Below, in pieces: positions 21,298 through 34,723 of a stretch of DNA of 64,000 nucleotides; position 1 is the first letter of the stretch; each line of letters starts with the position of its first letter. The position numbers and the translations under genes were made by a program. Location of the stretch: NCBI RefSeq assembly GCF_963675165.1, contig NC_087385.1, forward strand, positions 5,132,412-5,196,411, written 5' to 3'. Source of the DNA: Halichondria panicea. Its lineage: Eukaryota; Porifera; Demospongiae; Suberitida; Halichondriidae. Under the pieces are notes generated by a model. The model searched no databases and was not told where the DNA came from. It was given only the letters and a program-made list of their open reading frames with translations.

Positions 21298-21439
21298 TTA
21301 ACTGACAGGTGAGGTACTTTGATAAGATATTTCCTTGACATTTAATCTCATGTCGATAAATCAATATAATAGTTATTCTATGCGTTGTGTAAACTGCATG
21401 TGAATGGAATCAATTTTGCAAAATGTATATGCTCCATAG

Positions 21440-21700
21440 GACTCAAATCAAGTTTTTCGCAGTAATTTCTTGTTTTACTCTGAACGTGAGACGATTATTT
21501 TTCAAGTACTGCGTTAGTTTGCATTCTAAATCAGCCAGAGAGATAACTCTAGTATCATGTTTCGCAAAATAGGATAATTCATATGTCATCACTCGAGTAA
21601 TGTGGTCTTGGTCTCTGTGCTGGTTCACTAGCTCTATGGTGATTGTTAGGCTGGAGGGACGGTGGTCTTTGTGCTCTAGGGGTATCACTAAAGGGAACTC
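21440..21700 (-). pseudogene. TRAF-like C-terminal fragment
   Basis: Encodes ELVNQHRDQDHITRVMTYE and VISLADLE, matching the C-terminal region of the 12421-14022 gene, with internal deletions. Upstream (plus side) it runs into a spectrin-like fragment. No 5' part. Confidence 0.75.
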
Positions 21701-21714
21701 TATACCCAGGAATT

Positions 21715-21815
21715 GGGGCGGAGTATTGCAGCCGTACAAGTGCTAGCCTACAACCAACAGAAATACGAGACCTTCGAACGAGAGATTGCTGCCATTGAAA
21801 ACAATGTGTGTGTGG
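21715..21815 (+). pseudogene. Spectrin-repeat fragment
   Basis: On the plus strand the segment contains QKYETFEREIAAIENNV, a spectrin-repeat helix. It matches 29500-29605, where a longer series of spectrin pieces is found. It is isolated here and not translatable as a gene. Confidence 0.6.
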
Positions 21816-21914
21816 TTACGTAACCATCTAATTAGTATAAAATAATGCTTGAGACATAAACTGCTGACATAGCAAATCATCTATCAAGCGCACATTATTA
21901 CGCTGTATACATAC

Positions 21915-22455
21915 TTGTTGCCCAGTGAGTGGGCAGATCAAAGCAATCCAGTGCTCAGTATATGGCATGTTGCATCACTGCCATGGCTACCATATATTGC
22001 ACTGCATTATGGCATAATGCACTGGATTATATGCACTTGCACTGTGTGTAAATGCAGTAGATTTCTTTAAGAGATGTCCATTTGGGACTTATGCCCCACC
22101 ATTTGGGACTTATGCCCCACCATCCCACCGAATACTCAGTTGGTCCCTTTTATAGACTACTAACTTTACAACTACTAGTGGGAAGAAAACCTAAAAAATT
22201 TACTATGGAATTCAGCAAAACTAATGAATACACTAAATTCCTTCAAAACACTGTCTTTTATTACGATTTATATGACCAGTCAGACGAGTTTAACGTCATT
22301 GGGCAACAAGTTAGTTATTGCAGACGCCCTCGTGCAACATGCCATATATTGCACTGGATGACATAATGCCCTCGGGGCCTGCAGCCCTCGGGCATTATAT
22401 TGCTCCAGTGCAATATATGGCATGTTGCACTCTGGCTGGGCAATAACTAATACTA
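21915..22455. mobile_element. Non-autonomous element with TTGCCCAG ends, copy 1
   Basis: Starts CTTGTTGCCCAGTGAGTGGG and ends CTGGCTGGGCAATAACTAAT. The ends are imperfect inverted repeats that include the TATATGGCATGTTGCA motif and its complement. A second, shorter copy is at 25598-26020, and a tail-only piece is found at 23097-23127. No protein is recognised in the interior. Confidence 0.65.
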
Positions 22456-22522
22456 TTATATGATATAATAATTACAATTACAATACGTGTACAATGCACT
22501 TTGATATGCATTGTACATGTAG

Positions 22523-22637
22523 CTACACAGTCAGTGTTTGTTTTGTGAGGGACGATCTCGAGTACCAGAGAGGATAGTTAGTGAAGAACAGGATGACCAG
22601 TCGCACTCGAGTGATCACCGAGTAACCGGGACCATAT
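22523..22637 (-). pseudogene. Duplicate of the last exon of the minus-strand DHHC gene
   Basis: 115 bp matching the last exon at 29935-30049, with the CTCTACAG acceptor and the terminal stop. No upstream exons of that gene are next to it; instead plus-strand exons of the other DHHC gene follow from 23006. It marks one end of a chimeric duplication. Confidence 0.85.
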
Positions 22638-22699
22638 CTGTAGAGGGTGTGTGTGTGTGTGTGGTTAGAATTTGAGACGAAGTGCACGTAACCTTAACC

Positions 22700-23005
22700 A
22701 TAGATATAAGAGGGAAGGAGATTAGAAACGGAGTACGTGCGTGCGCACAATCACTTCTGTGTAATGACAAAAGTTGATCCGTGTTTCGCCTCCAGACACC
22801 CCGCCAACCCAGCAGGAAATAATAATAATTATTATCATTCACAGCTCCCCACTGGGATTCTTAGTCCTGTGCTGAGCATCCACGCCTACTGTGCATCATA
22901 TAGAAGCGTTGTGTATGTCACCAGGAGCTTGGAAGCTCTCAAATTAAGGCAGTTTTTTGGGTTATTACTTTGTGTAAATGTCACGAAATATGCTGACTAA
23001 AAAGG
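22700..23005. repeat. Duplicate of the last-intron sequence of the minus-strand DHHC gene
   Basis: Closely matches 30110-30355 (landmarks CAGCTCCCCACTGGGATTCT and GTATGTCACCAGGAGCTTGG). The left part has AGATATAAGAGGGAAGG, resembling a diverged end of the 745-bp element. Similarity stops near 22960 and gene-B-derived sequence starts at about 23006. Confidence 0.75.
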
Positions 23006-24960
<1,955 letters not shown>

Positions 24961-25049
24961 TTGGTGACTTTCTCCACTGTACCTGTGATATCCTAAGCTT
25001 ATATAGAGTTTGATCATGATTTATTGTAGACACAAAGGCGGTACTGTCC

Positions 25050-25430
25050 TGGCTCGCCATGTTTTCTGCTGCTCTTCTATTTGGGCATGCACTCCTTGGT
25101 AAAGTGTGTGTCCGTCCACATTGCGTTTGGGTTTCTAAACTTTCTGCTCACAACCTTTGGGGCAGTTCATCGACGTAGACACAATCTCCATGCAGTATAA
25201 TTATAGTGAGGTATAAATGAGCATTGAGGTGTTGGGCTTGGAATTGCCTATGTAAGGCACTGAACTTGGGGTAGTATCTTGACAGCTGGGGGGGCAAGGC
25301 TTTTTCTCAAGATTCAATACATCTTTGCTATGCACTAAGTCTTTCCACAGCAAGTCGTAGTGTTGGTTTCCCTAGCTACATATTTGCACCGCTTATACAG
25401 AATTTGTTTGGAAATTGATCTATTATATTA
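25050..25430 (-). pseudogene. TRAF-like N-terminal fragment
   Basis: Similar to the RING and first zinc-finger region of the TRAF-like copies (TTGCACCGCTTATACAG near 25385 for the RING start; CTTTCTGCTCACAACCTTTGG near 25140), with many indels. The C-terminal half is missing. Confidence 0.7.
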
Positions 25431-25597
25431 GTTGTGCTTTAGTCCCATGCATAAGCGGGGGGCTTTCAGCCCTTCTCATGTATGTCTCTGTCTATAGTAC
25501 TATTAATTTTGTTGTCTATAGCTATAACATGATATTTTCATTGTATAGACTGGAGAGTATACTTTTCTACTTCCATTCTATGGCTATTTATATCATG

Positions 25598-26020
25598 AAT
25601 ATCTTGTTGCCCAGTGAGTGGGCAGATCAAAGCAATCCAGTGCTCAGTATATGGCATGATGCATCACTACCATAGCAACCATATATTGTACTCGGATTAT
25701 ATGTACTTGCATTGTGTGTAAATGCAGTGTATATCTGGACTCATGCGTCACCATCCCACCCAATAACTCATTTGGTCCCTTTTATAGGCTACTACTTTTA
25801 GCACTAAGAAAACCTAAAAATTTACTCTGGAATACAGCAAAACTAATGAATACACTAAATTCCTTTAAAACACATGTCTTTTATTACGACTTATATGACC
25901 AATCAGACGAGTTGAACGTCATTGGGCAACAAGTTAGTTATTACAGGCGCCCTCGTGCAACATGCCATATATTGCACTGGAACACATAATGCCCTGGCTG
26001 GGCAATAACTAATACATACC
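25598..26020. mobile_element. Non-autonomous element with TTGCCCAG ends, copy 2
   Basis: Begins TTGTTGCCCAGTGAGTGGGC and ends CTGGCTGGGCAATAACTAAT, matching 21915-22455 with internal length differences. The shared interior (TTTATTACGA..TATATGACC, GCAACAAGTTAGTTATT) shows common origin. Confidence 0.65.
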
Positions 26021-26209
26021 ATGTGCAAGACTGTACATAACTGATATCTGGATTTCCACATTGTGAATTGGTAGTTGACCTTTCCTTGACAAGCAACATG
26101 TCTAACTGCTGTCATGTATCGTACACTGTTGTCATAATGTGTAAACTATATAAAATTATACAAAATGTGTATAATTTTGCTCTACATTTGTACATGCAAG
26201 AGTTAGGAC

Positions 26210-27646
26210 TCAGATCTTTTTCGCCATGATGCATGTCATTTTTGCTTTTTCTACTCTGAACTTGAGACAGTCATCTTTCAAGTACCGAGTTCGTTTGTTT
26301 TCATTCAATTCCAAATCAGCTAGGGGGATAAATTTGATATCTGGCATGTCATATTCCAACCCAGACTCTTTCGCTGATCCGAATGACATAACCCTTCTAA
26401 AGTGGTTTAGATCTACCGGGTCGTGCTGGTTCAGTAGCTGTATGGTGATTTTTAGGCTGGTGAGCTGGACTTCACAGTCTGGGGATAGAGATACCTTTAG
26501 GGACAGATGAGAGTCAGTTCCTTCCTCTGTTCCATTTGGATATAGCGTCAAGTGATACCGAACACACTTTTTAAGAGGATGGTCTACATGTACTTCCAAA
26601 TATGGACTCAGGATGCTCTTCTTTTCATTCTTGTGCTTTTGATAATTGCAAAATACAATTTCGGATGGTGTTGCACCATACCTTGATTGGTCAGTGTTGT
26701 GCGACTGATGTTCTGTTTCTAAAATTGCTGGCTGCAGTTCAGTCTGTTGATCTTTGTCTCCGTGACCGGTCTTGGGCGGCATGTCTGTCTCTTCATTCTG
26801 AGGCTTTTGAATTTCTTCGTTACTATCCACTGACTCTAATTCATCAGAAAGATTTTCGTGCAAAGACAGCTTGTCATCATCTGACCCGTATCTGGAGAAT
26901 TCGAACGAAGACACATTGCTAATGTCATCACCATCATCTGACAAAGTGTTTGCATATCTTGTGCATATTATTCCTTCGCTAGGGCAGTCCACATCTTTGT
27001 CTCCGTGACCGGTCTTGGGCGGCATGTCTGTCTCTTCATTCTGAGGCTTTTGAATTTCTTCGTTACTATCCACTGACTCTGATTCATCAGAAACGTTTTC
27101 GTGCGAAGACAGATTGTCATTATCTGCTGCATATTTTGTTTTCTGGCATTCTTTGGCGCAATGTGTTTCCACATTGCGTTTCTGAACTTTCTTCCCGCAA
27201 CCTTTAGGGCAGTCCACATTGACATAGGCACAATTTCCCGTAGTGTGGTCATCGAGGTCTTTAAGTTCGCCAGTCCATTCGCAGCCTTGAACTTTCTTAT
27301 AGCAGCGTGGAAACATACACTTAAACATGATCGACATGTACTCACATGAGTAGCTGCTATGTTGAGTATCATCTAGATGTCCCTTTGAGCAGCAAACTTT
27401 TAGCGCCAAAATATCGGCTTGATAATCTTTTTGAGGTTCTGAACCTGGAATTTTTTGGTTGCAGCTGGGACAAACCTCTTTCTCTCGAATGATAGTTTCA
27501 ATGCACTCTTTGCAGAATGTTTTTTTGCAGCATTTTGAAGTGTTAGCCTCTCTGGCTAAATGTTTACACTGCTTGCAAAAGTATTCTTTGTTAATTAAAG
27601 AAATGATTTTGCACTCATAGCCAACTGCTTGTTTAGAGGTAGCCAT
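26210..27646 (-). CDS. TRAF-like protein with acidic duplicated linker in place of most zinc fingers and coiled coil
   Basis: Single-exon gene of 478 codons; start at 27646 (MATSKQAVGYECK) as in paralogues. RING-like domain (about residues 22-65: CKQC, CCKKTFCKEC, CPSC), the first TRAF zinc fingers (about 105-170: GCEWTGELKDLDDH, CPKGCGKKVQKRNVETHC), then an acidic, probably disordered linker holding two copies of a 44-residue unit (SVDSNEEIQKPQNEETDMPP and KTGHGDKD). A C-terminal region like the other TRAF copies follows (ADLELNENKRTRYLKDDCLK). The later zinc fingers and the coiled coil needed for trimerisation are missing. The open frame argues it is expressed, but the function is unknown. 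Confidence 0.8.
   Translation of the reverse strand: MATSKQAVGYECKIISLINKEYFCKQCKHLAREANTSKCCKKTFCKECIETIIREKEVCPSCNQKIPGSEPQKDYQADILALKVCCSKGHLDDTQHSSYSCEYMSIMFKCMFPRCYKKVQGCEWTGELKDLDDHTTGNCAYVNVDCPKGCGKKVQKRNVETHCAKECQKTKYAADNDNLSSHENVSDESESVDSNEEIQKPQNEETDMPPKTGHGDKDVDCPSEGIICTRYANTLSDDGDDISNVSSFEFSRYGSDDDKLSLHENLSDELESVDSNEEIQKPQNEETDMPPKTGHGDKDQQTELQPAILETEHQSHNTDQSRYGATPSEIVFCNYQKHKNEKKSILSPYLEVHVDHPLKKCVRYHLTLYPNGTEEGTDSHLSLKVSLSPDCEVQLTSLKITIQLLNQHDPVDLNHFRRVMSFGSAKESGLEYDMPDIKFIPLADLELNENKRTRYLKDDCLKFRVEKAKMTCIMAKKI
26751..27126 (-). repeat. Direct duplication of a 133-bp coding unit
   Basis: 26751-26883 and 26994-27126 are nearly identical (a handful of differences), separated by about 110 bp. 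Both are in frame and encode the duplicated acidic linker of the TRAF-like protein at 26210-27646. Confidence 0.9.
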
Positions 27647-27894
27647 AATTGTTGTATTTGTGAAGTGTCCCTCGAGTTTATATTGATAATCACACGCACG
27701 TATAAGGTTACACTTGCAATTAGTGGTCAACCTTCCAGGATACTTGACTACATGTTATCAATCCCATGAATCATAGGTACACTCCCTCTCCTCGTGGTTA
27801 TAATGCAACACCTTATTGCAACACTGTAGCATTTGTGTTGTGTTATTGCATTTGCTCTTACTTCACCCCCCCCCCCCCATATAAGCACACGCAG

Positions 27895-28369
27895 GCCCAG
27901 CAGCTGGCTGGTCTCCAAACCCTCACAGCTGCCCGCCACTTTAAATTGTATGAATCCATCAAGCTTCACCAGTACCTGCAGGACGTGGAGGATATGCTGT
28001 CCTGGCTCACTGATAAAGAGGGTGTGGCCTCCTCTAATGACTACAGCATGGACTACGAACACCTATGGTAAGCTACGTACTTGCCTTTAACATTATTAGC
28101 ACTAAAACTGGGCCCCTCCTCCGACATGTATACTGTACACATGTACATGTCATATCCTAATCGTTGAGAGATCGATTTACATGTAATACATATGAAAAAT
28201 GTTACCACATTCCACCAACTCTATTCAGGTTCTGCAGAAGAAGTTTGAGGACTTTCAGCATGAGATCAGTGCGAGCAAAGAGCGCTACTCTGCTGTCAAC
28301 ACACTGGCCAGGAAGCTAGGGGCGGAGGGACACTCGGACACTGTTATTCATCAAGCAAGACGCTGTCAG
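27895..28369 (+). pseudogene. Spectrin-repeat exons, copy 2
   Basis: Exon-like blocks 27895-28067 and 28229-28369 have good acceptors (CACACGCAG, CTATTCAG) and donors (GTAAGC, GTCAGC). They encode a spectrin repeat: QLAGLQTLTAARHFKLYESI, QYLQDVEDMLSWLTDKEGVA, then VLQKKFEDFQHEISASKERY. This is alpha/beta-spectrin-like. At the first donor one base is missing relative to copy 1 (CCTATG for CCTTTTG), which breaks the frame between the blocks. It sits 250 bp upstream of the TRAF-like gene at 27646, head to head. Confidence 0.75.
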
Positions 28370-28429
28370 GTCAGCGGTGCATGGGGCTGTTGCTATCTTT
28401 GTTATTTGGCCTTGATGACATAAGTTTAA

Positions 28430-29310
28430 CTGGAGCTGGAGCCGTTTTGGGTTACACCAAGAAGCTAGTGGCAGAGGGTCGGACACTCGGACACTGCTCT
28501 CCCTGTCTCCCTGTCTCCCTACAGCGATTTTGGACACCGTTGCAGTTGACCTTTGGAATGAGGAAAGAAGCTGCAAGTGGCACACAGTGCACCTGTCATA
28601 CTCAGATCTGAGCTAGAACAAGGAAAGCTGTGTGTGGTTGAGGGGGGAGCACACTGATAGTGATCATGCATCAAAGGGAATCACCCACCCAATGTTATAC
28701 CACAAAGTCAAGGAAATGTAACCCAAAACGCACAGCTTCGGCTCCAGTCACCACACACAGCTTTCCTTGTTCTAGCTCAGATCTGAGTATGACAGGTGCA
28801 CTGTGTGCCACTTGCAGCTTCTTTCCTCATTTCAAGGGTCAACCCAGGTGTCCCCCTACTCCAAACTTAGTCTCATGAATTAGCTGCACCTCTCAGGAAA
28901 GTCGAGTACGCACAATGGAACTTGGACACTGTTATTCATCAAGCAAGACGCTGTCAGGTGAGCGGTACATGGGGCTGTTGGTATCCATTGTGTTGTTTTG
29001 CCTGTAAGCAAATTAATGTATTGACTGGGAGCTGAAGCTATATGCGTTTTGGTTGCACTTCCTTGACTTTGTGGTATAAGATATTGATTGGGTGATTCCT
29101 AGCCCCTTTGATGCATGATCACTGTGCTCCCCCCTCAACCACAGCTCTGCTTTCATCTCTAGCTTGTATCTCAGCATGACAGGTGCACTGTCCTCATTCC
29201 AAAGGTCAACTCAAGTGTCCCCCTACTCACAACTGACGATTGTGGGCAGACCACTTCATGTAACCCTAGTCAGGTTGTTGCTGCATGGTTGTGGTGGTGC
29301 TGATATAAAT
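28430..29310. repeat. Dispersed repeat block R, copies 5-7, both orientations
   Basis: 28540-28755 is an inverted copy (GAATGAGGAAAGAAGCTGCA). 28756-28880 is a forward copy (GCAGCTTCTTTCCTCATTTC) directly after it, and 29020-29310 is another forward copy. The inverted and forward copies make an imperfect palindrome of several hundred bp. A small spectrin donor remnant (28924-28960) lies between the last two. Confidence 0.7.
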
Positions 29311-29374
29311 TAAGTATGAGCAATAAATGTCTGCTCTTTCATTGTTCATCACCAATATGACATACACTGCTCTG

Positions 29375-29835
29375 CAGGGCTGGCCTGCTCCAGGACCTTA
29401 TTCAGGCTCGCAACAAGAACCTAGCAGCTGCTCACGAGATACGTACACAAGTGCTAAAGAGGTCAAAGGTCGTGTCATCACTGAAGAGAACTATATACCC
29501 AGGAATTGGGGCAGAGTATTGCAGCCGTACAAGTGCTACCCTACAGCAAAAAAAATACGAGACCTTCAAACGAGAGATTGCTGTCATTGAAAACAATGTG
29601 TGTGTGGTTACGTACGTAACCATCTAATTAACATAAACCACTGACACAGCAAATCATCTATCAAGCGCACGTACATTATTACATTGTGTACATACATAAA
29701 CAAAAACTCCCCCTCTCCTACACACCTCAGGTGCGAGAGTTAAGCACTGCGCCTGGCAACGGATGCAGCTGTCATCACTAACAGCATGGAGGGGGTTCAG
29801 AGTGCATGGAACTCCCTACAGACAACCGATTAAAG
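29375..29835 (+). pseudogene. Further spectrin-repeat fragments
   Basis: On the plus strand the series LLQDLIQARNKNLAAAHEI (about 29380), then QQKKYETFKREIAVIENNV (about 29540), then LATDAAVITNSMEGVQSAW (about 29750) has the helix pattern of successive spectrin-repeat segments. The pieces lie in different frames with stops between them. They probably are the downstream exons of the same decayed spectrin gene as 27895-28369. Confidence 0.6.
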
Positions 29836-29934
29836 AAGCAGCCATTAATTAGATTGCAATTATGTCAAACAATCAGCGTTAGTATAATTAATCTTGAATC
29901 GACCAAAGCAAAAAAATGAGGAAGCTACTGTCAG

Positions 29935-32900
29935 CTACACAGTCAGTGTTTGTTTTGTGAGGGACGATCTCGAGTACCAGAGAGGATAGTTAGTGAAGAA
30001 CAGGATGACCAGTCGCACTCGAGTGATCACCGAGTAACCGGGACCATATCTGTAGAGGGTGTGTGTGTGTGGTTAGAATTTGTGGTTAGAATTTGAGATG
30101 AAGTGCACGTAACCATACATATATAGATATAAGAGGGAAGGGGATTGGAAACAAAGCACGCGCACAATCACTTCTGCCAAAAGTTGATCTGTATTTCGCA
30201 GCAGGAAATATTATTATTATCATTCACAGCTCCCCACTGGGATTCTTAGTCCTGTGCTGAGTATCCACGCCTACTGTGCATCATATACATGTAGAAGCGT
30301 TGTGTATGTCACCAGGAGCTTGGAAGCTTTCAAATTAAGGCAGTTTTTTGAGTGTTGTATTATCGTTTCAGCTCTATCTAGTGGCTTTTTGTACCTTCTA
30401 CAAGGAGAGGCTGTGACTACAGTACAAAATATTAGTGATTCCCTCTTTCTTATAGCTAGGCATTGTATGTAAGTAAAATCAAAGCCACTTGCATGGCTTT
30501 AGGTTGGTAATTCAGTAATATTTATTTTTGTCTTAAGCTGGTTTTGAAATGCAGACTCTTTGTGTACCCACTTAGAAAGTTATATCAGTGATTGAATGTA
30601 GGTAAATGTCTCTTTGTATTCATTGATAGTTTATTTATTGTTCGAGTTTATACAGGTGAAAAGAATGAAAAACTAAGATTGTTGAATTAGCTGGGGCTAA
30701 TAAAAGCCGCTCTTGAACAATGGCCTCTCTCAAATTGTAGCTTCCTCTGCCAGCAAAAAGTAGCCGCAGCCTCTGATCAAGTATATACGGTATACACTAT
30801 TCCCATTTCACTATTTCACTATTATTATTATGTGTGTTAATAGCACACATAGCTTCAGATACCAAGAGTACAATGTTAGTTAAAATGACCATTAGACAGA
30901 AACAGCTAGCTATATAACTTCAGGGTAAAATAACAGTACGCATAGTATGCATGCATGACTGAATGCACACAAACCTTTTCTTCCTGTAAGCTCCTCCACG
31001 ACCTTCCGAGTCAAAGTACGTGGTCTCTAAACGGGATATTTGAAGAAGCTGCTGCCCTGTGTTCTGACAAAACACACAAAGTAATCGACTGACAGCTAAA
31101 TGGTTGACCAATGAACAGGCAACCTGTAATGGTACACAGAGCACAAAACTTACCATGGCAGCGAAAACCATAGCAACACAGTTACACAATGCCAGCATCA
31201 TGACAGCTGTTTGGTCAGTGAAACCAACCTGAGTAAGAGTGTATGTAAGTGAGGTGGTAGGTACATATATAAGCATCAGAAAGACAAGAATACGTACATG
31301 TAGGGTACTAAGACTTTAGACTATGCTAAACACTTACCGACAGCATTCCCCAAAAGCTGTCATCTCCACCAACTTTCCCCATCACTAGTGTGCGTGTGTG
31401 TGTGTGTGGAGGGGGGGAAGGAATTCCAGTTTAGACTACAATCAAATCAAGATAGCTAGCTAGCGACAGTACTGTAAGAGGTAATTATGCTCTAGCTAGT
31501 GTACCTAAAACACAAATATATATACAGTCTATGGTAGTAGGTAACTCACTGGAGAGTGAGTGATAGATGAACAAGAAGCTGTCCAGTACGAGGCACATCA
31601 TGAACACTACAAAGTAGCGATGACTGTTGTACCCAACACAGCGAGTCAGCCACATGCAATGGTGGTCAAACCCTCTGCAGCAGCTATCACACAGCTTGCA
31701 GTGTTTGGTGAACTCTGAGATCACTATCTGTAGTGTGTGTGTGTGTGTGTGTGCGTGGTCTCTACAGTTGCCTTTTGGACTCATTGCCTCACTCTACTGA
31801 CATCGCCACCTAGTTTGATATTTGCTGGAACTTGCTAGGGCAACAAACTACAATGACTTTTGTGTATGTACATGTGTGTGATATACAGTGGAACATCTGC
31901 AGAGGAAAAAGGATAATACCCTCAAAAAGCCACGCACGCACACACACACACACTCACTTCACACTTGGCACAGAACACTTGACTACTATCACTGTCCTTC
32001 AGATGAGTGATTCCCTCTAGGTCACTGTTGGCTTGTCTGGCCACGTCCACAATAGACTGTAAAGTGTCACAAGTCAATCATAACCTGTTGCAAAGTTGCA
32101 CATGCAGAGCTAGTTGTGCTAGAGCAACTTTTTTCAACCTAGCTACATGTACCTTGTAAATGCCAGTTGAATTTAACAAATAACCTCACCAATGGTCTCC
32201 CATCTTTTCCAAGCTTTCCAACTGTATCAATCCCTGGATCAGACCACCTCAGTTTGCTGTTAGTGTGTGCGTGTAGGGTGCATGGTAGTAAGGGTATATA
32301 CAGATCTCATACACAGTACTGGGCACTCTCACAAAGCTAGCAGCAAAGAATGGTTGCTGTGTATCGACTCACAAATAGAGCAGCTGAGCAGTTATTGAGC
32401 TGGCTGTCAATATGATGAACGATAGGGCATAATCAGGCCACAACAGTGGGAGGAGTCAAGGAAACTATCAGGAACAATCTGTATCACTGGCACAAACTTA
32501 GAATAAGTAAGTAATTGACAGCACGTCTCTGGTGAAATGGGAACGTTATACTAGTAGCTCAGGGCAATACATACTTATATATAATGAGTCGCAAGTCGCA
32601 ATAGAAAATACGGTTTGAGGATATCAAAGAAGATTCTGAGCAAGTAGAGTAGACAAGTGAGTGCAACCCCCACCACGAGTGCCCCCAGTAGGAGTGGGTT
32701 GGGCCAGCCGACAGGATGGGGGATCCGATGCAGGGTGAGGGGGAGGAAGAAGCCAAGGACAGCGATTGTCAGTGCCACAACAAGCCCCACTGGCTGGTGG
32801 ATGTGGGTAAAGGCCACCAGTGCCAGAAGCAATGTTACTCCTGTACGTATGTGTGCAGGTGTGTAGTGCGTGTGGGTACAATTAATAGTGTGAGCATGTT

Positions 32901-34723
32901 AGTGAACTAGGCTGTTGATGGAACTACTAATGAATGGGTATGTGTGTGTTGTGTTTACAACTCACCTCCTAGCAGTGAGAAGAGGACCCACCATACCCAT
33001 GGAACCAACCTCATGTAGTCAGGTGAGTTAGACCACTTCTCCAGCCTCTTGGCAAGCAGCCTGTGACTGAATTGAGAGAGAGAGACCATCAAGCCAATGA
33101 GAACTAAATTGTACACATAATATGTGGATGAAGTGAGTGTTATGCAGGACTTAGGTAAACCAAGCTAGGCCACTTAAATACATACAAACTGTAAGCACAT
33201 TATGCAGGAACTAGAGTACTGTCAACCCAGAGCACAAGCATCAACCTACTCCTCTTGCTGTCCCCTCTTAGCTATGTCCAGTGGAGTGAGCCCATTCTTC
33301 TCCCTCTGTTTGAGAGGGTCTCTCTTCCTACCCAGTGTCTTGCTGAGCAGGATCCAGCACATCTCACTATGCGTGTGTGTGGTGGGACAGGTTTATTCTG
33401 TAGCCTGAAGAGGTATTGACATTCACAAAAACTACAGACCCCTTCCCATCAAATAATGGACATTTCCTCTTAAAGTGGCTATGCTGGTGCATCTTTGTGT
33501 TCCCGGCCAACATTATATTTCGTCCCTCAACTATTAAAATAGCTGGAGATGTGGTACCGCCATGCACTCACACACTTCCGTGCTTTGCTGCATAGTGTAC
33601 AGCTGTGAGTCCATCCTTATTCGAAGCACGCAAGTCACATCTCTAAAATCAAAATGAGAATTAAACACTGTGACATGAACACAGGCTGGAAAAAGTCACA
33701 TTGTACATTGTACCTTGTGTCTTATGAGGTAGCCCACTGCTTCAAGTTTATGATTCGAAGCTGCCAAGTGCAGGGGTGTGTTACCTCTGTGTATGTGGTG
33801 GGGGGTAGTAGTGTGTGAGGGTGTGTGAGAGGTGACTCACTGATTATCAGTAGCCCTGAAGTTTAGACCTCCTCTCTCAGACAAGTAATGGAGGATGTGA
33901 CTGTAAAAGGAGATCAACCAACCTCTCAACCAACACCACACACACACTGACAACACAACACACTAGAGCAGTGACTCACACAGCTCCTGCCTTTGCAGCG
34001 TAGTGCAGTGCTGACTGGCCATGGCTGTCCACTAAACTCAGGTCAGCCCCACACTCACACAGTCTGTGCACCACGTACAGGTTACCAGTCTAAACCAGAC
34101 AACAACAACAAAATTAGTTTTGAAAAAACTCCACATGTAAGGAATGAGTAAGGGACTTACATAATCACCCTAAGGTACCATAGCAACTTCTATTTCAGCA
34201 GGCTCACCTCAGAAGCGAGCATGAGTGGAGTCTCCCCTCTCGCTGCTCTGGTGTCTACTATTGCTCCGTGATGGACCAGCATGTTGATCAGAGGCATGCT
34301 GCAGCGCTTGGTAGCACAGTGCAGGGGGGTGTAGCCAAACTGGGGCTCTACAGACTCTGTGTGTACGAAAGTAAGTACAGACCAAGTGGTGACTATATTA
34401 CGTGCACGAGAAGAACTCTAAAAAATGAATCTCTAGATAAGTTAGCTATGGACTTCATGGACGTCAAGCAGCTCTCTCACGTGGAACAAAAGGGTAAAAG
34501 CTTGCTTGATTTTGATTTTCAGTATGAATAGAACTCACATACCCAGACAGAGTGGGTGTGCGGTCACCACAGCTTCCACCTCATCCACAGTCAGGTTGGG
34601 ATTGTAGATGGCCGCATGGACAGTAGGGAGGGTGTCCAGAGTGGGCGTGGCCTCCCAATCCTCGGACACTTCTTCAGCAGGATACAAGTCCACCCTCTCG
34701 TACGCCTCTTCATCAGAACTCAT
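29935..34723 (-). CDS. Ankyrin-repeat DHHC palmitoyltransferase (ZDHHC17/13-like), 17 exons
   Basis: Exons (minus): 34543-34723, 34208-34356, 33980-34089, 33841-33900, 33714-33786, 33572-33642, 33250-33366, 32966-33060, 32625-32840, 32373-32445, 32190-32256, 31958-32056, 31550-31727, 31338-31384, 31154-31228, 30975-31063, 29935-30049; total 604 codons (a Met at 34753 would add 10). Six or seven ankyrin repeats (exons 2-7, e.g. GYTPLHCATKRCSMPLINML), membrane segments (exons 8-10), the zinc-binding Cys-rich domain with catalytic DHHC (HCKLCDSCCRGFDHHCMW), and more membrane segments (exons 13, 15). Human ZDHHC17 is about 630 residues with the same layout. Such enzymes S-palmitoylate proteins at the Golgi. 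Intron 9 is U12-type. The last intron (925 bp) carries repeat sequence. Confidence 0.9.
32446..32624 (-). other. AT-AC intron with U12-type signals (intron 9 of the minus DHHC gene)
   Basis: The donor reads ATATCCTC, the branch-site region TTTCCTTGAC and the acceptor CAC, about 10 bases after the branch point. GT-AG alternatives would put an in-frame stop before VLWPDYALSF. The same intron is at 37568-37727 in the paralogue. These are U12 (minor spliceosome) consensus elements. Confidence 0.85.

Noticed and set aside
27833..28090. Plus-strand frame of 85 codons with poly-Pro as a separate gene
   Set aside because: It is an off-frame reading of the spectrin exon at 27895-28067 and the poly-C run.
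30920..30974. A C-terminal extension of the minus DHHC gene read through the donor of exon 16
   Set aside because: A proper last exon with acceptor, homologous to the paralogue's last exon, is present at 29935-30049.
32575..32640. Continuation of exon 9 of the minus DHHC gene to a stop near 32575
   Set aside because: The frame can be read on, but the paralogues diverge after the ATATCC site and the next exon fits only with the AT-AC junction.
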